Origin: Deltaproteobacteria bacterium
Lineage (GTDB): Bacteria > Desulfobacterota > Desulfobacteria > Desulfobacterales > QNYZ01
DNA length: 64,000 nucleotides
Direction: 5' to 3'
Assembly (NCBI GenBank): GCA_003973265.1
Contig: QNYZ01000059.1
Coordinates: 36,207 to 100,206, forward strand
Shown here: positions 18,705 through 26,054 of the stretch, piece after piece
How positions within the stretch are numbered: position 1 is the stretch's first letter
How the letters are laid out: every line of letters begins with the position of its first letter
Made by a program: the position numbers and the translations under genes
Notes under the pieces: generated by a model
Told to the model about the DNA's origin: nothing
The model's database searches: none
Seen by the model: the letters and a program-made list of their open reading frames with translations, nothing else

Positions 18705-18721
18705 CGTGACAGTCTGTCACG
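18705..18721. repeat. Palindrome CGTGACA-GTC-TGTCACG
   Basis: A 7-bp perfect inverted repeat with a 3-base centre, lying between the converging FmdB and HEAT-repeat genes. An A-run follows on the plus side, but no T-run in the position expected of an intrinsic terminator in either direction. Could be a 3'-end structure or a protein site. Confidence 0.4.
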
Positions 18722-18777
18722 AAAAATAAACCCTGTGTCCGATTTCTTTAAAATATGGCGGAATTTCCGGCTCGAAA

Positions 18778-19464
18778 TTATGAATCTTCATCGGGCCGCG
18801 AGGCCAGATTGGCGACTGTGGTTTCACAGATGCGGCCGCCAGTCCATATATTCAGTCTGGTAAAATCGTGGTGCAAGCGGTCATGAACGTCGTGCCATGG
18901 GCCGCCGCCGACGGCGGTGATCGCCTTGGCCGCCAGGCCGCGCATCACCGGGTCTGCGGCGTGGGTGTATGGCACCAGATACGGTACCGCATCGAGAACC
19001 CGCGTCGGCTGTCTCTCGGCTAACCGTGCCAGTCCCCATAGCAGACCACGCTGCAACCCTTCGTGTTCAAGATAGTTCATATCTTCCCGTAAATACGATA
19101 CCAGGATATGGGAAAATTCCGCCGCTAAAAGGGGGCTGCGGGCCAGAATCTCTCCCATGGCTTCGGGAGACCCCCACCCGACCCCCCCGGACTCGTCGTT
19201 TAAATTCCACATCAGCCGCCGCATGACCACACGCGCCGACTCCGGGTCAGTTTCGGCCATCTCCGCTACCACGACGCCCATGGCAATGATCGCACGCCAG
19301 CGAATCTGTTCATCAATATGATAAAAAAAAGAAAAAAGGGGATTGACGACCTGACGCGGGGGCAGCCGGCGGATCATGGCAAGGGCATGATCGAAATCAT
19401 CCTGGCGAAACAACGACAATATTTTGGCTTTAATCTGCCGGCCGGTCAGCCGCTGAGGTTCCAT
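18778..19464 (-). CDS. DVU0298-like HEAT-repeat protein
   Basis: 228 residues of helical repeats (IRWRAIIAMGVVVAEMAE, AMGEILARSPLLAAEF, GLLWGLARLAERQP, VMRGLAAKAITAVG), matching what I recall as the DVU0298 family of sulfate reducers. Probably a protein-binding scaffold. The start at 19464 is only 10 bases past the stop of the DsrE-like gene; a longer start would overlap that gene. Last gene of the redox island on this strand. Function unknown. Confidence 0.65.
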   Translation of the reverse strand: MEPQRLTGRQIKAKILSLFRQDDFDHALAMIRRLPPRQVVNPLFSFFYHIDEQIRWRAIIAMGVVVAEMAETDPESARVVMRRLMWNLNDESGGVGWGSPEAMGEILARSPLLAAEFSHILVSYLREDMNYLEHEGLQRGLLWGLARLAERQPTRVLDAVPYLVPYTHAADPVMRGLAAKAITAVGGGPWHDVHDRLHHDFTRLNIWTGGRICETTVANLASRPDEDS

Positions 19465-19474
19465 TTTGCATTCG

Positions 19475-19822
19475 CTAAAAAGAGATAATTTCAAACCCGT
19501 CATCGCGATACCGGGTCATGGCCGGGTGACCGGCAATATCGGCCAGCAACGGGAGGCCTTCCGCTTTTGCCGCATCAAGCGTCCCCAGTTTCTTGGCACA
19601 GGCCCGGCAAACCCCTTCAACCAGGCCGGCGGCCCGGGATTTTTCCCAGAGGCCGTGAAGCGGATGGTCCGGCCTGGCCAGTTCAGGAATCAATTGCGTG
19701 GCGGCCCCTTCAATAATAATTTTGGCCTCATACCCCTTTTCCTTCATGTCCAGGGCATTGAGCAGTACGTGAATAAAACACATCGGATCGCCATTGAATA
19801 CAAACAACGCCATCTTTTTCAC
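19475..19822 (-). CDS. DsrE-like small cytoplasmic protein
   Basis: 115 residues from a GTG start at 19822 with AGGAGG five bases upstream; the next ATG nine bases in is too far from that site. The sequence (MALFVFNGDPMCFIHVLLNA, YEAKIIIEGAAT, VCRACAKKLG) resembles the DsrE/DsrF-like alpha/beta fold, with a CRAC pair that could take part in sulfur or redox chemistry. It sits 14 bases after the ferredoxin gene, suggesting an electron or sulfur transfer role, which is inferred only. Confidence 0.6.
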   Translation of the reverse strand: MKKMALFVFNGDPMCFIHVLLNALDMKEKGYEAKIIIEGAATQLIPELARPDHPLHGLWEKSRAAGLVEGVCRACAKKLGTLDAAKAEGLPLLADIAGHPAMTRYRDDGFEIISF

Positions 19823-19836
19823 TGGATCCTCCTGAT

Positions 19837-20028
19837 TCAACTTTCTTCCCAGAAAATACAATCTTCCGGGCAATATTTAATCGCCTCGTTTACCTCCGCT
19901 TCGGGATACCGATCCATTTCAATCATTTCAACCATCCCGGCATCATTGACAAAAAAAACAGCCGGGCACACGGCAATACAGCTCTCGCACAGGTTGCATT
20001 CATTTAAGTCAATACACGGTTTTCCCAT
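19837..20028 (-). CDS. Small 4Fe-4S ferredoxin
   Basis: 63 residues from MGKPCIDLNECNLC. One full CxxCxxCxxxCP motif (CNLCESCIAVCP), then a second Cys pair CPEDC near the end, as in monocluster ferredoxins. The longer frame extending to 20142 overlaps FprA and has no family support. Placed between FprA and the DsrE-like gene; a likely electron carrier for this island. Confidence 0.78.
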   Translation of the reverse strand: MGKPCIDLNECNLCESCIAVCPAVFFVNDAGMVEMIEMDRYPEAEVNEAIKYCPEDCIFWEES

Positions 20029-20102
20029 GACGATATCCAAAACAGATAAAAGCGCATGTGGCCGCATGCCAATCTGACACACGGCCGCATCGAGATAGTC
20101 AT

Positions 20103-21296
20103 CTATTCTCCGACGATGGCAGCGCCGATCTTTTGTCCCCACTCAAAACACGCGTCCAGGGAATTGCCGTCCGGTACATACTGAACTCTAAGGCCCGGGT
20201 CTACGATCTCCAGCTTCATCGCTTCGAATTCCTTATTGATCTTCTTTACTGCTTCACCGCTCCACCCATAAGAGCCGAATGCCGCCGCCAGTTTATTCTG
20301 GGGCCGCAGGCCCTTCATGTAAACCAGCATGTCGGCAACCGTGGGGAAAATGTTATTGTTCAGGGTCGGTGATCCCACAACGATCGCACCGGCATCGAGG
20401 ATCTCTGTCATCACATCGCTCCGATGCCATTTACGAAGGGTCATCGGGCGCACTTCCACGCCCTTGTCATCAATACCCGCTGCAATGGCATTGGCCATCA
20501 CCTCTGTACTCTGCCACATCGAGTCGTATACCAGAACCGCTTTTTTCACTCGCTCCTGGTTGGCCCAGCGAACATAGGCATCGATAATTTTCTGCGGATC
20601 TTTCCGCCACAAAATACCATGATCCGGGCAGATCATGTTGAACTCCAGCCTCATTTCCCCAACCGTTTTCAATAATTTGAGCACCTGGGGTGAAAAATGC
20701 ATCAAGATATTGGCATAATACTTCTTTGCATGGGGCATGATGGCATCACCAATCACGTCATCAAATTTCTCGTTTCCGGCATAATGCTGCCCAAAAGAAT
20801 CGCTGGAGAAAAGAATTTTATCCTCTTTGATATAAGTATACATACTGTCGGGCCAGTGTAACATGCGGGTTTCTAAAAACGTCAATGTCCGTTTGCCCAG
20901 GCTGAGTTCGTCACCGGTTCCCACCACTTTAAAATTCCAGTCACGATGGAAATGGTTTGACAACCCCTTTTTGCCCATTTTTGAACAGAATATCGGTGTC
21001 TCTTCACCGACCCTGCGCAATACCTTTTCCAGAGATCCTGTATGATCCATCTCGGTATGATTGCTGATGATATAATCGATCTTATCGGGCGAGATCACCT
21101 GAGAAATATTATTCAACAACTTATCTGGAAAATGCCCCTTATCCTTAACCGTATCAATCAGGGTGACCTTTTCATCTACAATCAAAAACGCATTATAGCT
21201 CGATCCAAACGGAGTTGAATACCCATGAAAATCGGAGATATTCCAATCGTTCACACCCACATCAAAAATTCCGGGGGCGATTTCTACTGGTTTCAT
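20103..21296 (-). CDS. FprA-type A-type flavoprotein (rubredoxin:oxygen oxidoreductase)
   Basis: 397 residues. N-terminal metallo-beta-lactamase domain with the diiron motif HTEMDH and further ligands (GTGDELSLG region, CPDHGILW), then a flavodoxin domain at about 255-395 (VLVYDSMWQSTEVMANAI, SPTLNNNIFPTVADML, AFGSYGWSGEAVKKI). Reduces O2 to water or NO to N2O using rubredoxin. A rubredoxin gene lies immediately upstream (21420-21581), which fits. 122 bases separate the two, so FprA may also have its own promoter. Central enzyme of the oxygen-defence island. Confidence 0.92.
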   Translation of the reverse strand: MKPVEIAPGIFDVGVNDWNISDFHGYSTPFGSSYNAFLIVDEKVTLIDTVKDKGHFPDKLLNNISQVISPDKIDYIISNHTEMDHTGSLEKVLRRVGEETPIFCSKMGKKGLSNHFHRDWNFKVVGTGDELSLGKRTLTFLETRMLHWPDSMYTYIKEDKILFSSDSFGQHYAGNEKFDDVIGDAIMPHAKKYYANILMHFSPQVLKLLKTVGEMRLEFNMICPDHGILWRKDPQKIIDAYVRWANQERVKKAVLVYDSMWQSTEVMANAIAAGIDDKGVEVRPMTLRKWHRSDVMTEILDAGAIVVGSPTLNNNIFPTVADMLVYMKGLRPQNKLAAAFGSYGWSGEAVKKINKEFEAMKLEIVDPGLRVQYVPDGNSLDACFEWGQKIGAAIVGE

Positions 21297-21419
21297 TTTT
21301 CCTCGTCCTTAATAAAATATATACTAAAACGAAGTAACCCGGCATGCCCTTTCTGCCCGCTTATATAACCCGGCAGGCGAAAAGGCATGCCCCGCGAAAA
21401 CCTTATCGGTTACCAAATA

Positions 21420-21581
21420 TTATTCCTCTTTTTCGAAATCATCTTTCCCGGCACCACAAACAGGGCACTCCCAGTCATCGGGAAGGTCATCAAATGATGT
21501 CCCGGCAGCGATATCATTATCAGGATCTCCCTCTTCGGGATCGTACACATAGCCACAAATCGTACAAACATACTTGTCCAT
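21420..21581 (-). CDS. Rubredoxin
   Basis: 53 residues, found by reading the minus strand directly. It has the complete rubredoxin pattern [16 protein letters not shown] ... [13 protein letters not shown], with both CxxCG knuckles binding one Fe. Length is standard. Situated between the flavin reductase-ArsC fusion and FprA, and the natural electron donor for FprA and possibly for the rubrerythrin further up. Electron carrier in the cytoplasm. Confidence 0.95.
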   Translation of the reverse strand: MDKYVCTICGYVYDPEEGDPDNDIAAGTSFDDLPDDWECPVCGAGKDDFEKEE

Positions 21582-21607
21582 TAAAATGCCTCCTTTTAAA
21601 ATGATTA

Positions 21608-22579
21608 CTATTTATTTTGTTGCGTCAAAACACGGATACGCTTTTCAATTTCAGTACAGACTTCCTGCATCACCGGCTTTGATTGACCGGCCGGGTCCGG
21701 CAGGTCCCAGTTTATTGTTTCTACGCCCTCGATATTCGGGCACGCCGATTCACACCCCATGGTCACAATCATTTCAGGACGATGAACATCAATGGTCTTG
21801 TCAAGTGACCGGGGCCGGGCAAAAGCCAGGTCGATCCCTTTTTCCGCCATGACAGCCTGCATGACCGGATTGACTTTTTCGACAGGTTTGCTGCCGGCGC
21901 TGATGGCATCTATTTTATCTCCCCCCAGATAACGGGCGAAGGCCGCGGCCATCTGGCTGCGACATGCATTTTCCCGGCAGGCAAAGATGATCCGTTTACG
22001 CATTGTCAGTGGCTTAACGATCCTTTCGACCGCCTTTTCCACCTCTTTTTCAACCGTTTTATGCACTGCCAGATCGCCGACATTTTCCACGCCCCGATAC
22101 GTCAGGCTGCCACCGTATTCAGCCGAAACGGCATCAAAGAAATACCGGGTAGACAGCTCGATGGCTTCAAACAGCTGCTTACCCCGGCTGGCGCCTACAC
22201 TCAGCAGGAATCCCTTCCGTTGTGCAATCCCCGGTTCTTTCAGTTTAAACCGATATTTTCGCGCCCAGAACACCTGGCAGCGGTCGATCAGCGCCTTCAG
22301 CTGTGCCGTCATATTGTAGAAAAAAACCGGCGTGGCAACCACGATCACGTCCGCCTCGGTGATCAGCGCGTAGATATCATCTTCCATATCGTCCCTGAGC
22401 GGACAAAACCCCTTCCGTTCACAGGCCGTCAATTCGCGGCAGGGTAAAATATTCCGCCTGGATGCATCAACCATGACGGTGCGCGCACCGATACCGGCAG
22501 ATGCTTCGAGAAACCGGTCCAGCAGGAACCGGGTATTTCCCTTCTTCCGGGGACTGCCCTGTAATCCGAGAACCAACAT
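21608..22579 (-). CDS. Fusion of NAD(P)H-dependent FMN reductase and LMW-phosphatase-type ArsC
   Basis: 323 residues. Residues 1 to about 190 form a flavodoxin-like FMN reductase ([43 protein letters not shown]). Residues about 205-320 form an arsenate reductase of the low-molecular-weight phosphatase fold, with PTP loop CRENACRS (CX5R), [13 protein letters not shown], and the resolving-Cys region TMGCESACP, ending in [10 protein letters not shown]. The usual proteins are separate; here they are one chain with no intervening stop or frameshift. The flavin half might reduce the ArsC Cys relay. 26 bases before rubredoxin and 17 bases after a cytochrome gene. Confidence 0.85.
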   Translation of the reverse strand: MLVLGLQGSPRKKGNTRFLLDRFLEASAGIGARTVMVDASRRNILPCRELTACERKGFCPLRDDMEDDIYALITEADVIVVATPVFFYNMTAQLKALIDRCQVFWARKYRFKLKEPGIAQRKGFLLSVGASRGKQLFEAIELSTRYFFDAVSAEYGGSLTYRGVENVGDLAVHKTVEKEVEKAVERIVKPLTMRKRIIFACRENACRSQMAAAFARYLGGDKIDAISAGSKPVEKVNPVMQAVMAEKGIDLAFARPRSLDKTIDVHRPEMIVTMGCESACPNIEGVETINWDLPDPAGQSKPVMQEVCTEIEKRIRVLTQQNK

Positions 22580-22596
22580 ATTTTAATCCTTATCTT

Positions 22597-22959
22597 CTAC
22601 TTCTTCCGGTGACATTTTTTGCAGGAAGTCGGCCCCGCCGGCTTCTTCATTTTTTTCATCTTGCGGTGACAGGAAAGGCATACTTTCTTCATCACCTGCT
22701 TTTTCTTCAATGCCCCTTCCGCCTTCATTTTTTGAATGGCGCCGGCTTCCTTCGGGAACACGCTGTGGCAGTGCATACAATCGCCCAGGTTATCCTGGTG
22801 CTGGCGATGTGGAAACCAGACAGCACCCTTCTTCCCGGCATCCAGCGTCATTTCTTCGGCACCATTATTGTCTGTACCGGCAACCGATATAGCCAGTGCC
22901 GCCTCCATAATAAGCGCAATCATCAATAGAATAAATAGAATAGAGCCAACCCGTTTCAT
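22597..22959 (-). CDS. Periplasmic triheme c7-like cytochrome
   Basis: 120 residues with an N-terminal signal peptide (ILFILLMIALIMEAALA) and three CxxCH haem sites (CMHCH, CLSCH, CKKCH). PHRQHQDNLGDC supplies candidate distal His ligands, so three bis-His haems are likely, as in the c7/c3 family. The Lys-rich C-terminus (RKMKKMKKPAG) suggests docking to an acidic partner. Its position at the head of the ArsC-fusion/rubredoxin/FprA run is unusual since it acts in the periplasm. Moderate certainty on exact family. Confidence 0.85.
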   Translation of the reverse strand: MKRVGSILFILLMIALIMEAALAISVAGTDNNGAEEMTLDAGKKGAVWFPHRQHQDNLGDCMHCHSVFPKEAGAIQKMKAEGALKKKQVMKKVCLSCHRKMKKMKKPAGPTSCKKCHRKK

Positions 22960-23014
22960 AAAATTTTCAACTCCTTATCGACAGTCACCTGCGAGCAGTT
23001 ATATTCGCTTGGCC

Positions 23015-23200
23015 TTATGCTCCCCCGTCCAGGGTGCATTGTGAAAAATCTATTTCCTGCCCACACTTTGCGCATTTATGTGTTTTATCAAATTCATCCG
23101 AGAAGATCTCTTTCTTTTCCCCGCATTCGGGACACTTGCAAACGAAACTCCGGAGGTTCTTATTATGCTGAAAACCTGGGCAATGTTGAGGTGTCGTCAT
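23015..23200 (-). CDS. Small double-knuckle zinc/iron-binding protein
   Basis: 61 residues from the ATG at 23200, with AAGGAGG five bases upstream. Contains CKCPECGEKKE and CAKCGQEIDFSQC, i.e. two CxxC knuckles as in zinc ribbons or rubredoxin-like proteins, plus an N-terminal HCPGFQHNKNLRSF stretch. Found 24 bases after a flavodoxin. I recall similar small proteins in sulfate-reducer redox clusters without an assigned function. May be a metal-binding electron carrier or a regulator. Confidence 0.6.
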   Translation of the reverse strand: MTTPQHCPGFQHNKNLRSFVCKCPECGEKKEIFSDEFDKTHKCAKCGQEIDFSQCTLDGGA

Positions 23201-23224
23201 GTCTTCCTCCTTCATTTGATTCTA

Positions 23225-23662
23225 TTAACCGGTGACCTTAGCGGCAATTTCCTTGCCGTAGTCGTGGGCCATCTGCAACCCGCCACCCAATGATGCCGAT
23301 TTCAAACGCAGCGGTCCACTGACCATTTCCATCTTAAAAATATGTTTCATTGTATCAAAGATGCGATCCGGAGCTTCCCCGCTCCAGCCAAAAGCACCGA
23401 AAGCCCCTCCGGCCTTGCCTTCCAAATCGGCTTTTTCCGCCAGAAAAAGAAAGGTTTTCATCCCCTGAATCATATCGCCATGATACGTCGGCGCACCGAA
23501 AACGTACCCGTCATATCCATTTATTTCACTCACGTTATTCACTTCGGTTATCTTCCGTATCGTGACATCAACGCCGGAAATGCGAAGTCCCTCTCCAATC
23601 AGGTTGCCGATTTCTTCTGTTTCACCGGTCCGGGTGGCAAAAATAATGAGCACTTTAGCCAT
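23225..23662 (-). CDS. Flavodoxin
   Basis: 145 residues with the FMN phosphate loop ATRTGETEEIG, the YDGYVFGAPTYHGDM loop and GAFGAFGWSGEA, all standard. Close in style to the flavodoxin domain of FprA encoded nearby. Cytoplasmic one- or two-electron carrier. GGGAGGAAACC precedes the ATG. A 210-base gap upstream of it suggests a separate promoter; a TTTAGA/TCTAAA inverted repeat lies in that gap but is weak. Confidence 0.88.
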   Translation of the reverse strand: MAKVLIIFATRTGETEEIGNLIGEGLRISGVDVTIRKITEVNNVSEINGYDGYVFGAPTYHGDMIQGMKTFLFLAEKADLEGKAGGAFGAFGWSGEAPDRIFDTMKHIFKMEMVSGPLRLKSASLGGGLQMAHDYGKEIAAKVTG

Positions 23663-23872
23663 TGGTTTCCTCCCTCAATCAGTCAATATATTTTTAGATT
23701 TGAACAGATAACGTCTAAATTTAATTGTCGGTATTTTCATTTATTCTTTTCTGTTTTCTCAAGAAATTCCACGAATGGCACAAATAACCCTTTTTAAAAC
23801 ATGAAGGTGCCATCCGTGGTTGCACGGGTGATACCTGCCGGCACCACACCACTGATATTCCCCGGACAGATC

Positions 23873-24028
23873 TTACTTGATACGACTGTCACTTCCCTTA
23901 AAGCCACAATCTGGTGTATAACACGTTGTATCTATAAATTCACATTTTTCTTTACATGACGGGCACGCATCAGGCGGCGAGTTCGCCGTTAATTCATACC
24001 CGCATTTTCCACATTTCCAGACAGGCAT
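23873..24028 (-). CDS. Rubredoxin-like small Cys-rich protein
   Basis: 51 residues, read directly from the minus strand. It begins MPVWKCGKCGYELT and continues to PDACPSCKEKCEFIDTTC, with Cys at 6, 9, 22, 25, 29, 36 and 41. The first four form the rubredoxin/rubrerythrin-tail iron knuckles; the last three are extra. An AGGCACCC sequence precedes the ATG at moderate strength. Located between flavodoxin and desulfoferrodoxin, so a role as electron donor to superoxide reductase or rubrerythrin is likely by context. Confidence 0.8.
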   Translation of the reverse strand: MPVWKCGKCGYELTANSPPDACPSCKEKCEFIDTTCYTPDCGFKGSDSRIK

Positions 24029-24137
24029 CGGGTGCCTCCTTACCATTCTGGTATCGGGCGAATGTAAAAACGAAATCCATTATTTCGCATGGACGACCTT
24101 CTATTGTGACGGGTTTCGATGGTTACCCGCGGCCGTC

Positions 24138-24512
24138 CTATGCTTTCCACAGCCCGTGCAGATTACAATAAGCCCGTGCGGTTACCTGGGCTGCGGAAAT
24201 ATTAAAAGTGGCCTCCGGAACATCACCAGGTTTTAAAAACTGAAAATACGATTTTCCATCGGCGACAACTTCAATCCATTCAATATAATGTTTGTCTTCC
24301 ATGGGATGGGCAACATCACCTACCTTTACCTTCACCACACCATCGGCCACTTCAACGACCGGTACATGCTTTTCTTTAGCTGCATCAACCGTGTTTTCGG
24401 CCTGTTTGATCATGGAAGCGCCGCAGCAAACCAGCTCGCCAGCCCCACCATGCAAAACGGCTACGATATTTCCACAGATATTACATTTGTATACTTCATG
24501 TCTCTCAGCCAT
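24138..24512 (-). CDS. dfx: Desulfoferrodoxin (class I superoxide reductase)
   Basis: 124 residues. N-terminal desulforedoxin knuckle YKCNICG ... LVCCGASM binds Fe(SCys)4; the superoxide-reducing site uses [14 protein letters not shown] and the C-terminal CNLHGLWK, giving four His and one Cys. All ligands are present. It reduces superoxide to peroxide without making O2, suiting an anaerobe. Placed 33 bases downstream of rubrerythrin, which disposes of the peroxide, so the pair are probably co-transcribed. Confidence 0.95.
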   Translation of the reverse strand: MAERHEVYKCNICGNIVAVLHGGAGELVCCGASMIKQAENTVDAAKEKHVPVVEVADGVVKVKVGDVAHPMEDKHYIEWIEVVADGKSYFQFLKPGDVPEATFNISAAQVTARAYCNLHGLWKA

Positions 24513-24545
24513 TTTTCTTCTCCTTCAAATAATAGAGTGATTGGT

Positions 24546-25121
24546 TTACCAGTTTTCTCCCAGCAGCTCAAAATGAGCCTGGGGATGAGCACAGGCAGGA
24601 CACATCTGCGGTGCTTCGGTGCCTTCGTGCAGGTATCCGCAATTTCGACAGCGCCATACCACGCTTTGTTCGCGCTTGAATACTTTATCTGCCAGGATAT
24701 TTCCGGCCAGGTCCAGATAGCGTTTTTCGTGTTGTTTTTCTGCCACGGCAATCGCCTCAAAAATGGCCGCAATGGCGTCATGCCCTTCATCTCTTGCCAC
24801 CTTGGCGTAACCCGGGTACATTTCGGTCCACTCAAAATTTTCGCCGGCCGCCCCCGCTTTCAGATTATCCACCGTCGAACCGATCTCGCCGGCCGGAAAA
24901 GCACCGATGATTTCAACCTCACCGCCTTCAAGTAGCTTAAACAACCGTTTGGCATGTTCGCGCTCCTGATTGGCCGTTTCCTCGAAAATATCAGCGACCT
25001 GGACAAACCCTTCCTTGCGCGCTTTTTTGGAAAAATACGTATACCGGTTACGTGCCTGGGATTCACCGGCAAATGCGGTCAGAATGTTTTTTTCCGTCTG
25101 CGTGCCTTTTAAATTTCCCAT
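24546..25121 (-). CDS. rbr: Rubrerythrin
   Basis: 191 residues. The four-helix diiron domain has LTAFAGESQARNRY, FEETANQEREHAKR and IAVAEKQHEKRY, carrying the Glu/His ligands; the C-terminal rubredoxin domain has CRNCGYLHEG ... CPACAHPQAHFE. It reduces hydrogen peroxide with electrons from rubredoxin. AAGGAGACAGGAT precedes the ATG. First gene of the rbr-dfx pair. No PerR-like operator was recognised upstream. Confidence 0.95.
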   Translation of the reverse strand: MGNLKGTQTEKNILTAFAGESQARNRYTYFSKKARKEGFVQVADIFEETANQEREHAKRLFKLLEGGEVEIIGAFPAGEIGSTVDNLKAGAAGENFEWTEMYPGYAKVARDEGHDAIAAIFEAIAVAEKQHEKRYLDLAGNILADKVFKREQSVVWRCRNCGYLHEGTEAPQMCPACAHPQAHFELLGENW

Positions 25122-25231
25122 ATCCTGTCTCCTTTTGTTTCGTGTTGATAAAGTATTTATTGGCCGCGATGATTCAGAATACCGCTATTCAAATCGGCAA
25201 AACGCCCGCTGTACATGAGAATGGCCTGTAT

Positions 25232-25501
25232 TTAATCGCTCATGGCCGGTGCCGACCGGGCGGATAACGGCCGGGATAGCCCCTCATCTGAATCACACTC
25301 CTTTTTCCACCACCCCTTTTTTATGTGAGCGGCTTTTTCTTTTGCGGCCAGCTGCTTGATCTTATACGCCGAATCCCGAATTACGCCGTAGAGAATACCG
25401 CAGCCGATATCTTCGCGTTCGGCATCCCCCTGATCAGCCAGTTGAATCATTTCTTCCACCAGGCACAATGCCTGGGCAATGTTGTCATTGCAGGGTTTCA
25501 T
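25232..25501 (-). CDS. Small hypothetical protein
   Basis: 89 residues from MKPCNDNIAQALCLVEEM. The first two thirds look like a helical soluble protein (MIQLADQGDAEREDIGCGILYGVIRDSAYKIKQLA) with conserved-looking Cys, and then EKAAHIKKGWW. I have a weak recollection of similar short proteins in Desulfobacterota. The start codon is uncertain because no good ribosome site is visible; alternatives lie upstream at 25525. It is 110 bases upstream of rubrerythrin on the same strand. Function unknown. Confidence 0.5.
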   Translation of the reverse strand: MKPCNDNIAQALCLVEEMIQLADQGDAEREDIGCGILYGVIRDSAYKIKQLAAKEKAAHIKKGWWKKECDSDEGLSRPLSARSAPAMSD

Positions 25502-26054
25502 GTTCACAATCCCAGAGCCTTGCAACCGGCCCGTTTTTCGTTACCGCTTAACGGAAACGATATCAAAAAAAAATGCCACGCGCTTTTCAATAATTTCGTT
25601 TCTCGACAATACCCGTTTCATCCATACATTTTATTCATATTTTTCACAGGCACTCTACCGCGACGTTTGAATCTATTTATACAAAATACATGCCAGGATT
25701 CACCGCGCCCTTAAAACAATCAGTTATTGTATATATACAGATAGATAGGTATTTCAAGCGAGCCGTCCGGCCATGTATCATATCCCGGAAAGTGAGACAG
25801 TTATAAATCGCCCGTGGTCCAATCTCCGCCATTTTTCATCCTAACTATCTATATTACCATTGAATATACTGATGAGACACAATCTCTAACCTTGATACAC
25901 TTATGTATCGCTTCGATCAGCTGCCCGTTGCTGTTACCCGGATATATTCAGCTGTTGAAGGATATGGCCAATTGCGGTACCATTTACCCTCAAAAGACGG
26001 ACCTGCCGGTGAAACGACCGCGAATAAATATTGGGACTGGAAGTCATCACACAA
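25502..26054. other. 550-base region without a recognised gene
   Basis: Divergent gap between the small hypothetical gene (minus) and the large AsmA-like gene (plus). Several short open frames lack family features. No clear promoter, hairpin or repeat was identified apart from a TATATATACA-type A/T run near 25725. Confidence 0.4.

Noticed and set aside
19475..25231. PerR-type operators in the oxygen-defence island
   Set aside because: I looked upstream of rbr, dfx, flavodoxin and FprA and saw only short or imperfect inverted repeats.
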